Shown: positions 39,553 through 50,929 of the stretch, one piece after another
How positions within the stretch are numbered: the first letter of the stretch is position 1
How the letters are laid out: every line of letters begins with the position of its first letter
Origin: Polytrichum commune
Taxonomy: Eukaryota > Streptophyta > Polytrichopsida > Polytrichales > Polytrichaceae
Reading direction: 5' to 3'
Assembly: GCA_950295325.1 (NCBI GenBank)
Contig: OX485805.1
Coordinates: forward strand, 3,348,501-3,412,500
Length of the DNA: 64,000 nucleotides
Made by a program: the position numbers and the translations under genes
Notes under the pieces: generated by a model
Told to the model about the DNA's origin: nothing
The model's input: the letters and a program-made list of their open reading frames with translations, nothing else
The model's database searches: none

Positions 39553-41700
39553 GCAGTCGACCCTTCAACGTGAAGAAATTTGCCCAAAATGCAACGTAAT
39601 TGAAAGACCCAAAATGGTTCTGCTTCAATTTAGGGGAGGAAAGTGAAGTAAGTCGGACACATATGCCTCGTTGTAGAATTGACCTAAGCTTGTAGGCTTT
39701 TGTTTGCAAGTACCAGTTTTGCAAGCCCTTCGTATAAAGATGTCCAGTGATGGTATGCTGATCAGTAAGTCAAACTCAATAAAGATGGAAAAATGCAAGG
39801 GAAATGAGATGTACAAAAACCCTTAGTAAATTTCTTTTGATGCTTTAGCAAATGGGTGGAGTTTACCTGTTGGTATGTTTAGCAGTATTTTTCTTCTCCT
39901 TTCTTTTCCACTACCTTGGGTGCTGATATAGTTTCTGGGACAAATTTGGCAACGAAAAACCTGTCTATATCATCCCCACACACAACCCACAAAACCTTGG
40001 AATTAACGTTTTTGGCAACAGTGTTTCAGTTGCACCTTGATTGCCTTCACTGCTCATGCTTCTCTTCTTTGTTCAGCCCTAAACTTGTTTGTAGCATGCA
40101 AATTTGAGTGAAATGTATGAAGGTGACCATTAACCAAATGATGCCAACTCACAAATTGATGGACAAGATTCTGAAGGTGCTGAATGTAGAAATTTCGCTC
40201 TTTATCTTAATTGGTGAGGGAGGGCTAATAGTGCGTGTGTGAAATTAGTGAAGGTGAAACTAAATTTCTCTATGCTATGAAGTTATTGCCATATTAACAA
40301 GTATGTGTTTGCATATAAATTGTTTGCATCATTCTACAAGCACCTTAGAGCACGCATTTATGTTCTTGAAACATTTGGTAAATGAGCACGTATTCATGAA
40401 TTTAGTGTCACTTGATAAAAAGTTTGGCCCTCATTAAATGATACTTTGCAAAATAGTGCGTGTTTCGGGAATTATGGTCACATGCACTGTACACCTTTTA
40501 CACCTATTATTGTTGCGCACTCTAACCTTTACATACCATGATAATTTTGGTCAATGTAGCTTTTCTTGACTTAGACCATTTTGAGCCCACAAAATCATAT
40601 GTTCAAAACCAAGAGTATGGAATCAATATTTCTTTTCAAGAACATGAATTATTGTGGGTTTAAAAATATAATGCCAATATGATATTAATATAATATTAAA
40701 AACATCAATAATTAGTTAACATTTTGAACATTTATTGTTTGAATGTAGATTGTTTTATTATTATTTTATAAGCCACCCTAATTTTCAACCCACACATTAA
40801 ATAAAGTGGGCCGTGATATTTTCTACCCACACTAACTTTCATACCATGGTATTAGGAGTAAGTAGTGTAGTGTACAATGCTTTTGGTACTCACCATATTC
40901 GTATGTTTTCAAAAGTGGAGGTCAACATCTCCATGCCTTAGTGAACATATGCATTGTAGTAAGTAAACACTACCCCTACACCCTCTTTGGTATGTGCAGT
41001 GCGTTCATAGGTGTTTATAACCCTTTGCACCAACAATTCTAGCCAAAACTTGTAATGGGAGGTGCTAGACTTAGTTGTGCATTTGACCTATGCCATATTT
41101 TAACTAGATTACTACATTGTATATATGATGTATAAGTTGTGGCATTAAGATTGGTGCCATATTAATTAGGGTGGCCTCCATGACTTTTTTTTGTACTCCC
41201 TCCAACCCAAAATGATTGTCCTACTTCCCGGATATTTTTGACCCAAAATGATTGTCCGGTTTATTTGCCCGGCTAGAAATTTGAGGCTCAAAGTCAAATA
41301 TTTTCGCAACCAACTTTCATCATCAAGAAGTCTTTCGACACCGCAACTTTGAGAGGCGTTTCGGAGTAGTTGATGTTTCTTATTTTGAGAGTCATACTTA
41401 CAACTACTCAGTAAAAGGTAAGCGGGCCTTAATCTCACCAAAGTTAGGAACATGGACAATCATTTTGGGATGGAGGGAAAAGCAGCAAGTGTTCCATGCC
41501 ACCTTCTATGGTTGCCACCCAACAAGTGCGAGATTGTTTACATGGATTGATGGGCACATCATGGGTTCAAGACTCCCACTTCTAGATCTTCTAGCACAGT
41601 TAGACTTAAAAGTTTTCATGTCTTGCTTCATACCTCTATTATCCGTGTATGGAAATATTCTAGCGTATGACAACCTTTGATTCCCAAGTACATATTAAAG
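39553..41700. other. 3-prime flank of PHYHD1-like gene and gene-poor spacer
   Basis: The first few hundred bases are probably 3-prime UTR. Beyond about 40000 the DNA is AT-rich with no domain-bearing ORF. Around 41190-41480 there is an inverted pair, CTCC(C)TCC(A)ACCCAAAATGATTGTCC and GGACAATCATTTTGGGATGGAGGGA. This is a Stowaway/mariner-like MITE pattern (about 280 bp) but I could not fix the ends exactly. Confidence 0.45.
41190..41480. mobile_element. Mariner/Stowaway-like MITE
   Basis: The left end TACTCCCTCCAACCCAAAATGATTGTCC and right end GGACAATCATTTTGGGATGGAGGGAAAA form terminal inverted repeats. The CTCCCTCC...GGGAGGG pattern and the TA at the left edge are typical of Stowaway elements. 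Internally, ACCCAAAATGATTGTCC is repeated at about 41240. It is non-coding. Confidence 0.7.
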
Positions 41701-42530
41701 CGATTGTAAATAATATGGTGCACAAACAAGTTTATCATTGATACTTCTATACACTTTCATTGTACATTTCCACCTATTTTAATGCTCAAAAGAAATGCAA
41801 TGACATTTGTAGCATATTCGAGTGGGAGTGCAAGCAAATCAATTAAGTCTAGAAATTTTGGACCATGTGACAATCTTTAGTTGTGTAGGGCTTATGTGCA
41901 TATCTCACTTCATGAAACATTTGTGATACAGTATCTTCTGAACGAACATGACAACTTCACAATGCATCGTCATTAGCAACACATAGTCCTCTAGTTTGCA
42001 TGCTATATGATTCAGAGATGTTCTCAAAGGCTTGGGCAAAACTTTTAAAGCACTCACGTGAAAGTTTTGGTTTAACCTTTGTGATTTAAAGTTTGCATTC
42101 AATTTTCACTTTAACTCCTATATGTTGTTTACATCTAATACTATTAAAGTTACAGTTCGGATTTAAAAAAATAAAGCTAGAGTTCAAAAGTTAAAAATAA
42201 AAATAAAAATTGGTGTTTTGGGCTCTGAGTCTCTCTCTCTCTCTATAGATAGATAAATAGATTTAGATTGTACCGATAATTAAAATTCATTAATAGTAAT
42301 AGCAAAAAATATTTATGTAAAATGAAATCGCATAATTCTATATAAATTGGTGGACAAATGGGTTTATCACTGTTACCTCTATACACTTTCATTGTATGTT
42401 ACCAAATTTGTCAATAAGTAACAAAATTATGATGGCATTTGTAAGAGGTTCTAGTGCGAGTGCGGACAAATCAATTGAACCTAGAAATGTTGGACCATCT
42501 ACGGATCTCCAGTTGTGTAGCAATCATGCA
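41695..42530 (+). repeat. Degenerate duplication covering the start of the 42396 ORF
   Basis: About 41700-41895 and 42345-42530 share GTTTATCA.TG.TAC(T/C)TCTATACACTTTCATTGTA, GGCATTTGTA-like, GAGTGC..(A/G)CAAATCAATT, CTAGAAAT(T/G)TTGGACCAT and AGTTGTGTAG. The second copy contains the beginning of the 42396 ORF; the first is a broken relative. Confidence 0.7.
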
Positions 42531-43001
42531 CAAATATCGCGAGATTCTATTCGTCATTCAAGAACTGAATCTGAACAACCCGAGGGTTCAAGAGCTACCA
42601 AGTTACAAAGACTAAATCAAGACCTTGAGCATACGAATGCTTTAAACAACATCGCCAAAGTCATCGAAAATATGTCCAAATCGTATGCGGCGCAAAGCAT
42701 AGCAATGCGTAATGCTAATAACGATGCATTATTCACTCGTCATGGTCGTGCAGAGGATAGTTTGTCACAAGAATACTTCAAGTTAAGAGAAGAAGAAGCT
42801 AATTTGGAGTTGCAGAATCATGTTGTTGCCATTTTAAAGAGAGAAAAACAAGCTCTTTTGGAGTTGCGAAAACATGTCCCAAAATCAAAGAGAGAAATCC
42901 CATCTCCAACACCAATACCTCCAGTGATAAATGTGGACAATGATGATGATGATAAAGACGAAGAAGAAGAGGAGGAGGAAGAAGAAGATCTCATGTATTA
43001 G
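42396..43001 (+). CDS. Unknown acidic coiled-coil protein, possibly transposon-derived
   Basis: A 201-residue open frame starts with ATG at 42396. I do not recognise the family. Residues about 70-165 are rich in Leu, Glu, Lys and Asn with heptad-like spacing (AKVIENMSKSY, KLREEEANLELQNH, ILKREKQALLELRKH), suggesting a coiled coil. A short Pro-rich linker and a tail of about 25 mostly Asp/Glu residues end the protein. The overall shape resembles the C-terminal half of transposon Myb-like or NAM-associated proteins. The upstream sequence is a duplicated, partly broken copy, so this may be the last exon or remnant of a larger gene. It may not be functional. Confidence 0.4.
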   Translation: MLPNLSISNKIMMAFVRGSSASADKSIEPRNVGPSTDLQLCSNHAQISRDSIRHSRTESEQPEGSRATKLQRLNQDLEHTNALNNIAKVIENMSKSYAAQSIAMRNANNDALFTRHGRAEDSLSQEYFKLREEEANLELQNHVVAILKREKQALLELRKHVPKSKREIPSPTPIPPVINVDNDDDDKDEEEEEEEEEDLMY

Positions 43002-43929
43002 GAGTGATAAGTACAAATATTAGATTTCATTTCATAATTGTCATTTTTTGGAAATAAATATACATTGGGCACACAATAGTGATGATGATGATATTTTGTA
43101 ATTGAATTCCATTGTGTTTGTGCAAATGTAAATGTTGTGTGGTAAAATTAAAAAACAGATAGCATGAATCTTTTGTCCTATGTGCTATAAACTCTTTGCA
43201 TATTTCTTACTAGGCCAGGCTTCAACAACTTTTCATCCAACCACAAGCAGATGCATGCATGACTTGGGATAGTCCAAATGCAAATGCATGATGAGTGGGC
43301 ATTGCTCATGCTTAAAGACAAGAAAGCTTTTTTTCTTTCTTAATTTTTAATATTTTTTCCAAATAACCACCTCAGACTGGCCATACCAACACACATGTTT
43401 ACATTATAATCTTCCGATTTGGGGACATGTAGACGCCTGAAATTTGTGTGAACAATCCTAACTTTACATAGATAACATTCGTATGGTTAGATTTATCATT
43501 AGAGGTAAAAAATTCTTGAAGAAGCCATTGAATTGGGATGGAATTTTGAAAGCGAGTTTAGAGAGATTTTGCTTGGGCCTTTAGGGGTTAAAGATTCTCA
43601 CTCCTCCACTCCTCACTGCACCATACCCTTGGATCCGGGTATTAACACGAGAAATCAAAGTCTTGTTTATACCCGGATTCCAGGGTGTCGACTTGGTTAT
43701 GAAAAACCTCTTCTCGCTGACTGAGCCAATGCAATCTGAAGAGAAACATAGAAGCTTAATAGAAGTAATGAAACATTCATTAGGGTTTCACTCGTCGTTG
43801 GACCCACTCCGAATGCGAAGTTCCACTCATTTGTTTTTTTAGACCCTCCGCCACCAATCCTACATCAAATTTCTAGGTAACTTCTTCGCAAACGCAGAAA
43901 ATTGTAATTCCTTTTGCAACTTGTTGGAG

Positions 43930-44630
43930 CGATCAGCTGGTTGTGGATCGTCACAGCTCCATTTGGGGGGTCTCTTCCTCGGATTGTGGAGGGAGGGCGA
44001 ACTGAAGAATCCGCAGGTGGGTGTGTATATTTTGAAGTATTAGATGATCGTGATTTCTCTGGAGTGGTAGGAGATTCAGCCATTTCTGGGTTTTTTTTGG
44101 GCAGTTGCTGGTTTTATGGTATTAATCCGGAGGTGAATTTGGTTCGAGTGATTTGTTAAGTGGGGGAAGGAATTCTTGCCTCGACCTCCATTTTAGTTGC
44201 TTCTACGAAAACCCATCCTTTTGATTTTGATTGATTTTGTAAAAATATATCATAAACTCATTCATGGAGCGTTGAATCGGTTTTGGTGTATCACAGTTCC
44301 ATTTGGAGGTTGAAGTGAAGAATCTGGCAGGGGGTGTACACCTTGAGCGTTAGATGATCGTGTGGTACTTTTGTGGAGTAAGAGGAGTTTGATTGTGTCG
44401 CAAAAAAATAAACTCGGAATTTTATTTTATCTTGGGTTGTTCGGGAGGTGAATTGGTTCAGTTTTAGGAGATTTTTATGTGTTTGGAGAAGAACTCTTCG
44501 TTCGACCTCACATCTTTTCACAAACCCACAAGAAGGGAATCTCCACAAATTCATTTGAGTGATCAACGTCGCGGCTACATTTTGATCGCAATTTTGGAGG
44601 GTTAAGTGAAGAAGAATTTTGCAGACTATA
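43930..44630 (+). repeat. Tandem duplication in the leader of the YIP1-type gene
   Basis: About 43945-44160 and 44285-44460 share (G/A)TCACAG(C/T)TCCATTTGG(G/A)GG, GAAGAATC, GTGT(A)(T/C)A, TTAGATGATCGTG and GGAGGTGAATT(T)GGTTC. Further matches (GACCTC, CAAACCCA-like) occur to about 44545. A short third piece ends near 44625 with AGTGAAGAAGAATTTTGCAG. The array lies between a probable transcription start region (43700-43900) and the coding exons. Confidence 0.75.
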
Positions 44631-45109
44631 ATGACTTCGAGATCGTTATCTTCACATTACTTTAACTTTTTAGCGCACTCCCATGTGCATCAAGCAGTCA
44701 TATTTATTACCTATTTGTCATTCTTAAACTGAAGAATTTTCCATGGTGTCTATAGTTGGAGGATTGTTCATCCCTTTACATATTTTATGTCTGAAATGGA
44801 GGTGATAGTGTAAGGACCAAATGAATTGCCAAGGATATTGGTTAGACTCAATACATCATGTAATGGCTTTTAATCCTGATTCATCTTTCTTATTTTATTC
44901 GTACGAAACTCTTATACTAGCCAACAGCAATTGTAGTACATGTCCTCATGATAATCTGATGGATTTTCTTTATGAAGTAACTCCAGGTTTTTTCCTAGTC
45001 CAGCAAATAAATTCAACATTAGTATAAAATCTGGGATTGGGATACGATGCAAAGATTAGGTTAAGAGTTCAGGGAAGTGTTTCCAGAATGTATGCATACT
45101 TCTATAAGT

Positions 45110-45500
45110 AACTCAAAGTATGTGGTACTATTGTGAGCACTTCGAACTCCACAAACAATTTTGACCGTTGGATTGAATTGAGAATTCTTTCATCCGGTTA
45201 GCAAGTGCCATGAATCACAAAGACTGTCATGTCAAGTTTCAAATTCAGAGTCTCACAAAATGCAAAAAGTGGTAAGAGGTCAAAGTGAAGATTCTCATTC
45301 TGTTTAATTGATCACATAAGGTCTCCTATTGAACCTAGAAGTGGTGTCTATATTCTGAGCACATGGTCCAATCTTAACATGGCAGGCATCATTTTAGTGT
45401 TTGTTCTTAACTTACAAGCTTTGCCATATACCACTCAAATATAGGTGTTCAATTAAGGAGAGTGATTGCATAAGGCATACATACCTTAGTGGAAAATAGA
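45110..45500. repeat. High-copy dispersed repeat, copy upstream of the YIP1-type gene
   Basis: Same family and orientation as 35590-35985. It contains GTGTCTATATTCTGAGCACATGGTCCAATC and CTCAAATATAGGTGTTCAATTAA. It ends about 75 bp before the first coding exon. Confidence 0.65.
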
Positions 45501-45602
45501 AAATAGCAATGCTGTGTTTCAATACATTCTTACTGATATATGTATGTACCGAATGCTCGTCTGGTTGCTACAGGTTGTGGTGAGTGTGTTTGAAGGGGGA
45601 AA

Positions 45603-47237
45603 ATGCGGGATGATGTCGCATTATCATTGGATGGCACAGAGGGCTTCAAGGGACAAGCACCGTACATGCGAAGACCACAACCCCAAACACAACCTCAAGG
45701 ACCTATGTCCACAAACAGTGGATCTGGTCCTGGACTTCCTTTTATGACGTTTGATCTAGCCTCGGGCTCAGGGTTGAATGAACAACTGTCTTATGGTGGT
45801 GGATATGGTGCTAGTGGAAGCCATGGAGGAGAATACGCTTCTTTTGAAGATGAACCTCCTCTTCTGGAAGGTATGTATGCATGTAATACTGACTCTTTAG
45901 GATTTAAGGTAACTGGGCCTAAAACGGACACTTTACCTTCACATGCACTTCCTTTAGGATATCAAACATGTGAGTAGTATGAGATGATAGCATCCAAATT
46001 GAGGCCATAGCCACTTTCTTCATAATTTTTGGAGCTCATATCGACTTTCTAATAACAATAAATCTAATAAGGAATTCCTCATAATATCAAAGTAAAGATT
46101 ATTTTTCTTGACTAATGAGCATATAGTTCCCCCCCAATTATGTTGACTATTGTACCTAGATTAGTGAACAAATTTTGAGCATGTAGTCCAATTACTTTGT
46201 AAACATATGTCTATTTGGTGTCCGGTCCATATCCGCAACTAACCACACACCACTCAAATATAGGTGTTCGATTAGTATAGTTGAGTAACTGAATTAGACC
46301 TGCTTACCTATGTGCTAGTACCATGAGTGGATCAACTAACTCACATGAGTTTTCTTTGGTAATCGCAGAACTTGGCATCAACGTCACGCAAATCACACGG
46401 AAGATGCTCTCAATTCTCAACCCATTTAAGATGAACCCAAGCTTACATGAGGACCCTGATCTGTCAGGCCCTTTCTTGTTCTGCATCATGTTAGGATTAG
46501 CACAGCTTCTTTCAGGGAAAGTGCACTTTGGGGTGATCTTAGGGTGGACATCAGTTGCATCAGTGTTCCTGTATATGGTTTATAACCTTCTTGCAGGGAG
46601 AGATGGAAACCTTGATCTATATCGGTGTGTCAGCCTCGTTGGTTATTCCCTCGTGCCAGTCGTGCTCTTCTCGATGCTATCAATTTTTGTGCCTAGCAGG
46701 TATGGTCTCCTATCTGCCATCTTTGCATTATTTTTCTGATATTTACATGGGCATGACTTCTCCTTTATTATGTACCATTGCCCTCCTTGATATCTCACTT
46801 TGAGGATGACCACTTTTACACTTGCTCACATTATTGAAAGCTTTCATGAGGATTGGTAAAGCTCTCAATAGTTTGAGCTTTGAATGAAATCTTGTCAAAT
46901 TCAAGTATGAAACTCCCCAAAGTTTCAAGAGTAAGCTCTCAACTTGAGCTAGAGTTTTCTTGGGGTCTTAGAATTTTTTAAGAATTGTCGCATGTTTTGA
47001 CAAGTTCTTAGCAAATAGCAACTGGCTCTTCTTATACTAACTGTAACTACTTGTGAGAATGTGAATTACAGGAGCATTATCCGGTTCATCATGGCGGCAT
47101 TGACAGTTCTTTGGTGTACAAGAGCTTGTACAACATTGACAGTTGTTCTGATTCCACATGCCGATGAGCACCGTTCATTAATTGCTTACCCTTGCACCTT
47201 GATTTTCACAGCCTTTTCACTCCTTGTCTTATTTTAA
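45603..47237 (+). CDS. YIP1/YIPF5-type Golgi-ER membrane protein (three exons)
   Basis: Exons 45603-45870, 46369-46699 and 47072-47237 join in phases 1 and 2 (GAAG|gtatgt ... cgcag|AACTTG; AGCAG|gtatgg ... ttacag|GAGCAT), giving 254 residues. A possible acceptor just upstream (gctacag|GTTGTGG, about 45574) suggests the leader is spliced. The N-terminal 85 residues are cytosolic, Gly/Ser/Pro/Gln-rich. Then comes the family core (PPLLEELGINVTQI..KMLSILNPF, DLSGPFLFCIMLG), followed by about five hydrophobic segments, ending with TVLWCTRACTTL and SLIAYP...FTAFSLLVLF at the very C-terminus. Human YIPF5 is about 257 residues. YIP1 proteins partner with YIF1 and Rab GTPases in ER-to-Golgi vesicle traffic. 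Intron 1 holds another copy of the dispersed repeat. Confidence 0.93.
46020..46315. repeat. Dispersed repeat in YIP1-type intron 1
   Basis: It contains ATGTTGACTATTG, TTTTGAGCATGTAGTCCAATTAC and CACTCAAATATAGGTGTTCGATTA, matching the family at 45110 and 62540. A C6 run lies near 46128. Confidence 0.55.
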
Positions 47238-49440
47238 TTTCAACCTTGCGGCAAATGTTTTAGTATATTGTACCTGTAACTGTATTTGGAGCAAACCTCA
47301 GGTTAAGGTAGGGGACATCCTATCAGGTATATGGCTTCAGCTTTGTAGAATGTGATCAAGAGCAGTCCATTAGTTTTGCTAGTTATATAATAAGGTTATG
47401 GGTAGGGAACCTTCCAGTTTCCATTATAAAAAGGCCTTCAGCATTGTAGAATAGTATATGTGATCATAAAATGATTTTTTTCCCCTTTGTAGGGATTGAT
47501 TTTGCACCACCTTTGCAACCTATTTATTCTATGGAAAAGATCAGCACATGTTCTGTGTGTCTGCTTTGGTATATGTCATATTGGCAGTCACTGTATGGGT
47601 TACAATATCAGAATTGGTATTTTTCGTCCATTTTGTAAGCAGGCCTATTTCAGCTACCTATCTTGATCAGGCACCTATATTTGAGTGGTGTGTGGATCTA
47701 AGAACAGACATCCAAAAGACTTGTGTTCAACATAGATTTGACTATTTTTTATTTTTTATTTTGTAATATTCACATCTAATCAAAATCAGCAAACCTACGA
47801 CCTTATAGGTAGTAGCTGGACTTAGTGATGTTAGAAGCTGATGAATCGTATTAATAATCGTTCACCCACAAAGATCTCATGGGTGAATGGCCTACATGGA
47901 AACTAAGTAGTTCAAGATGATGAGCACATCCAAATCGTGTTTGTAGCCATTTGCCTTATAAGTTTGGGACCCATTTGAATATCTTATTCATGATCAAAGT
48001 GAAGATTCTAGTGCTCATTAAGTGGTTCCTCCAATCATGTTGACTATTGAGCATATTTTGAGCTCATAGTCCAATCTCTTAAATGCATGTCATTTTGGTG
48101 CCAATTATTAGATCCACACTTAACAACAAACCAGTCAATAAAAGGTGTTTAAATTATTGTTATGTTCAATTCAAGCACGTCTATCTTAACTACACATGTG
48201 TATTTAACGCTCTACTAACTTAGAACCAACATCTACGAATCCAACACAATAGATACATATTGATTATGAAGATGTTCACCCTTGGAATCACATAGTCCCT
48301 CCCAAACATAGTTATGAACCTAGTATGGTGTCTATATTTGGAGGGCATAGTGCAATCTCATCACAGCACATGTCCGTTTTGTAACTTAAAGCCATGTCAC
48401 ACAATTAATTAGAGTGACGGAATAAGGCCCACATCCCTTTCATTAAAGTTTGGCAATAAGCAAAGGCCTTGTGATGTTCATGGCTGTTATATATATATAT
48501 ATATATAGTGTGTGTGTGTGTGTGTGTTCCACTGCTATTATTTGGATCATCGTATATATCGACTTTAAAATAACTACATCATCCTGGATTGAGGTGAAGA
48601 GCTCATCAAATGCCTGGAGTTTACGCAACGAGTAATTGATACCCATGGAGTCTAACCCAGCACTTGCCTTCTTTGTGTTGATTTTTGAAATCAATGAACG
48701 ATGAGAACCGACCTCTAGTTACAGAGGAACCGGTTGAAGATCACGACTTCAGGAAAATTTACCGATCATTTTGGGGGAATCTATGGTATATATCTCAAAT
48801 TAATACAGAACTTGAAAGATCACAACATGTAACCAGTTGGACTTGGAAACACTAGGATTTAGACCGATTATGTCCAAAAATCTCCCTGGACGCTGGTGTC
48901 AAAGTTGGCAACTAAAATTATGTTTTTTTAATATAAAAAATCAAGCTGTTTCTGCATGTTTCAAAGATCTCCTTGCTTTGCCATGATGATGACCTGCGAT
49001 AAAATATGCACGCACACACTGCCCACGGTTCAAGTTGCAAAATATGGACGCTTGTTTCAAGTGCCCAAGTGGAAGAAGAGATTAGAAACATTTTCAGAAA
49101 CATTTACTTGGTAGTGGAGGTTTAAACAACGAAGTTCTATTCTATGATACAGTGGGTTTCGACTGGACCAAAGAAACTCTGAAGTTTTGGGTTAAGAGCA
49201 AAATTTTGGACCCTAGGAGTTTACTCTCCGCCATGAGTTCAAAGTGTGGGAAAACGAAGTGACGTTAAAGTGGCATCCACTTGCCTGCCAAACCTTGATG
49301 GTCCTAGTCAAGAAAAGGTTCCACCCGATTTGAGAACTGGGATCCAATCAACGTTATAGAAAATCCACTGTCTGTCGAGTTATAAGTATTCCGCTCTGTA
49401 ACAGGAAATTAAATAACTTGCCGGCAAGAACTATGGTTTA
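47238..49440. other. 3-prime flank and repeat-rich spacer
   Basis: No gene is seen. Pieces of the dispersed family occur near 47655-47720 (inverted) and at 47930-48440. A TA repeat followed by a TG repeat lies at 48487-48527. At 48690-48860 there is a piece of the family marked by ACCGGTTG and GATCATTTT.GGGGAATCTATGG. Confidence 0.5.
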
Positions 49441-50860
49441 GTGGAAACTAAAACGCCACAAAGCCCAAGAACTTGTGCAGATCATGCATGCAGTGCGAAA
49501 GATAATGAAGTCCAATCTCTTTGGGGAAGAGATTGTGATGGGGGAGTTCAAATAGGGCTCCCACATGCTCAAATCTCCAATCTGACGTTGACACCTCAGC
49601 AGCTACATTAAAACCGAATAATCCCCTTGGCACTAAGATATTCCGTAAGGAGATGATCTTCACAGCGATTGGCAAGGAGACTTGGCCTCCTCATCAAGTC
49701 TCTTCCAGTTAATGCATAATATATAGCCACGTGCGAATCAATGCATGAGCAAATGAAGCACAAGGTTACGGTTTGAAGGTTCACAACTTCTAGTTTGATC
49801 AGATCCCTGCACCATATTCGCACATAGTTTGTATGGCCATCGATATCATTCCGTCAAGAAGGTTGAGTGAGTGTCACTAATTTTTTCTTCAAATAGGCTT
49901 CCACTTGCTCAAATGTTGAACCCGACCTTGACTCCTCAGCAGCTAATTAGAAGCCAAATACTCACCCCCTTTGAAATAGACAATCCATGAGGAGATGACT
50001 GTAACATCGATTGGCAAAGAGGCTCCTCATCACCGAGTCTCTTGAACTTTCAAATGCATAGCCACGCACAAATTCACACACGAGCAAATGAATCAGCACA
50101 GGGTGGAGGTTTCAAATTCTCAACTCTAACTTGATCCGATTCCTGCACCATGGACGTAATCTTGTAATGGCCATCAATATCATTTTGTCGATGAAGGGTT
50201 GAGGTTGAGATGTTTGAGAGAGTGGCCTCTAGTTCTTCCAATAGGTGTCTGACCTTGACCTTGACACCTCAGCAGCTAATAAGGAGCAGAGTATTCAACC
50301 CATTCGAAAAGAGACTCCTTGTCATCAATTCTCTTCCCAAGTTGATGCGCATATATATATATATATATATATATAGAGCCACTCACAAGTCGACACATGG
50401 GCAAATGAAGTATAATTTGAAAGTTTCAAGTTCACATCCCCGCAGAATGGATATAGATTTGGTGTGGTTATCAATATTGATTCGTCCATGAAGGCTTATG
50501 GTGGAGAAGTTTAAGCGAGTGAACCCGATTCTCAAACCTTCAATCTGGCCTTGACATCTCAGCAGCTAATTTGAAGCCAAATAATCACCCCCTTTGTTAG
50601 ACACTCCATAAGGAGATCCTCATGAGCGACTTGCTAAGAGACTCCTCTCGTCATCAAGCCTCTTGAAGTTTTAAATGCATAGCCGCTCACAAATTCGCAC
50701 ATGAGCAAATGAATTAGCACAAGGTGAAGGTCTCAAATCCTAAACTCCAATTTGATCCGATCCCTGCCACTACGGACGTCATCTTGTAGTGGCCATCAAT
50801 ATCATTTTGAGTCGATCAAGTGACGTCGTTGGAAAGTTGGAGCAAGTGGCTCCCCTAGTT
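49440..50860. repeat. Tandem array A, about four to five units of 310-345 bp
   Basis: The recurring landmarks are GACCTTGACACCTCAGCAGCTAAT, AAGGAGATGA, GGCAAAGAGGCTCCTCATCA-like, CATGAGCAAATGAA, TTTGATC(C/A)GAT(C/T)CCTGCACCA and GGCCATCAATATCATTTTGTCGA. CAGCAGCTA-type landmarks recur near 49600, 49940, 50270, 50560 and (shortened) 50910. Units are clearly diverged. None preserves a long reading frame, so it is not a coding repeat as far as I can see. Confidence 0.85.
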
Positions 50861-50929
50861 CTTCCAATAGGTGTCAGCGTGCTCAAATGCTCGATCCGAC
50901 CTTGACACCTCGGCAGCAAATTAAACAAC

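Noticed and set aside
43865..44083. Pro/Ser-rich minus-strand ORF (MAESPTTPEK...)
   Set aside because: It lies inside a tandem-duplicated leader; the other copy does not keep the frame, and no downstream minus exon continues it.
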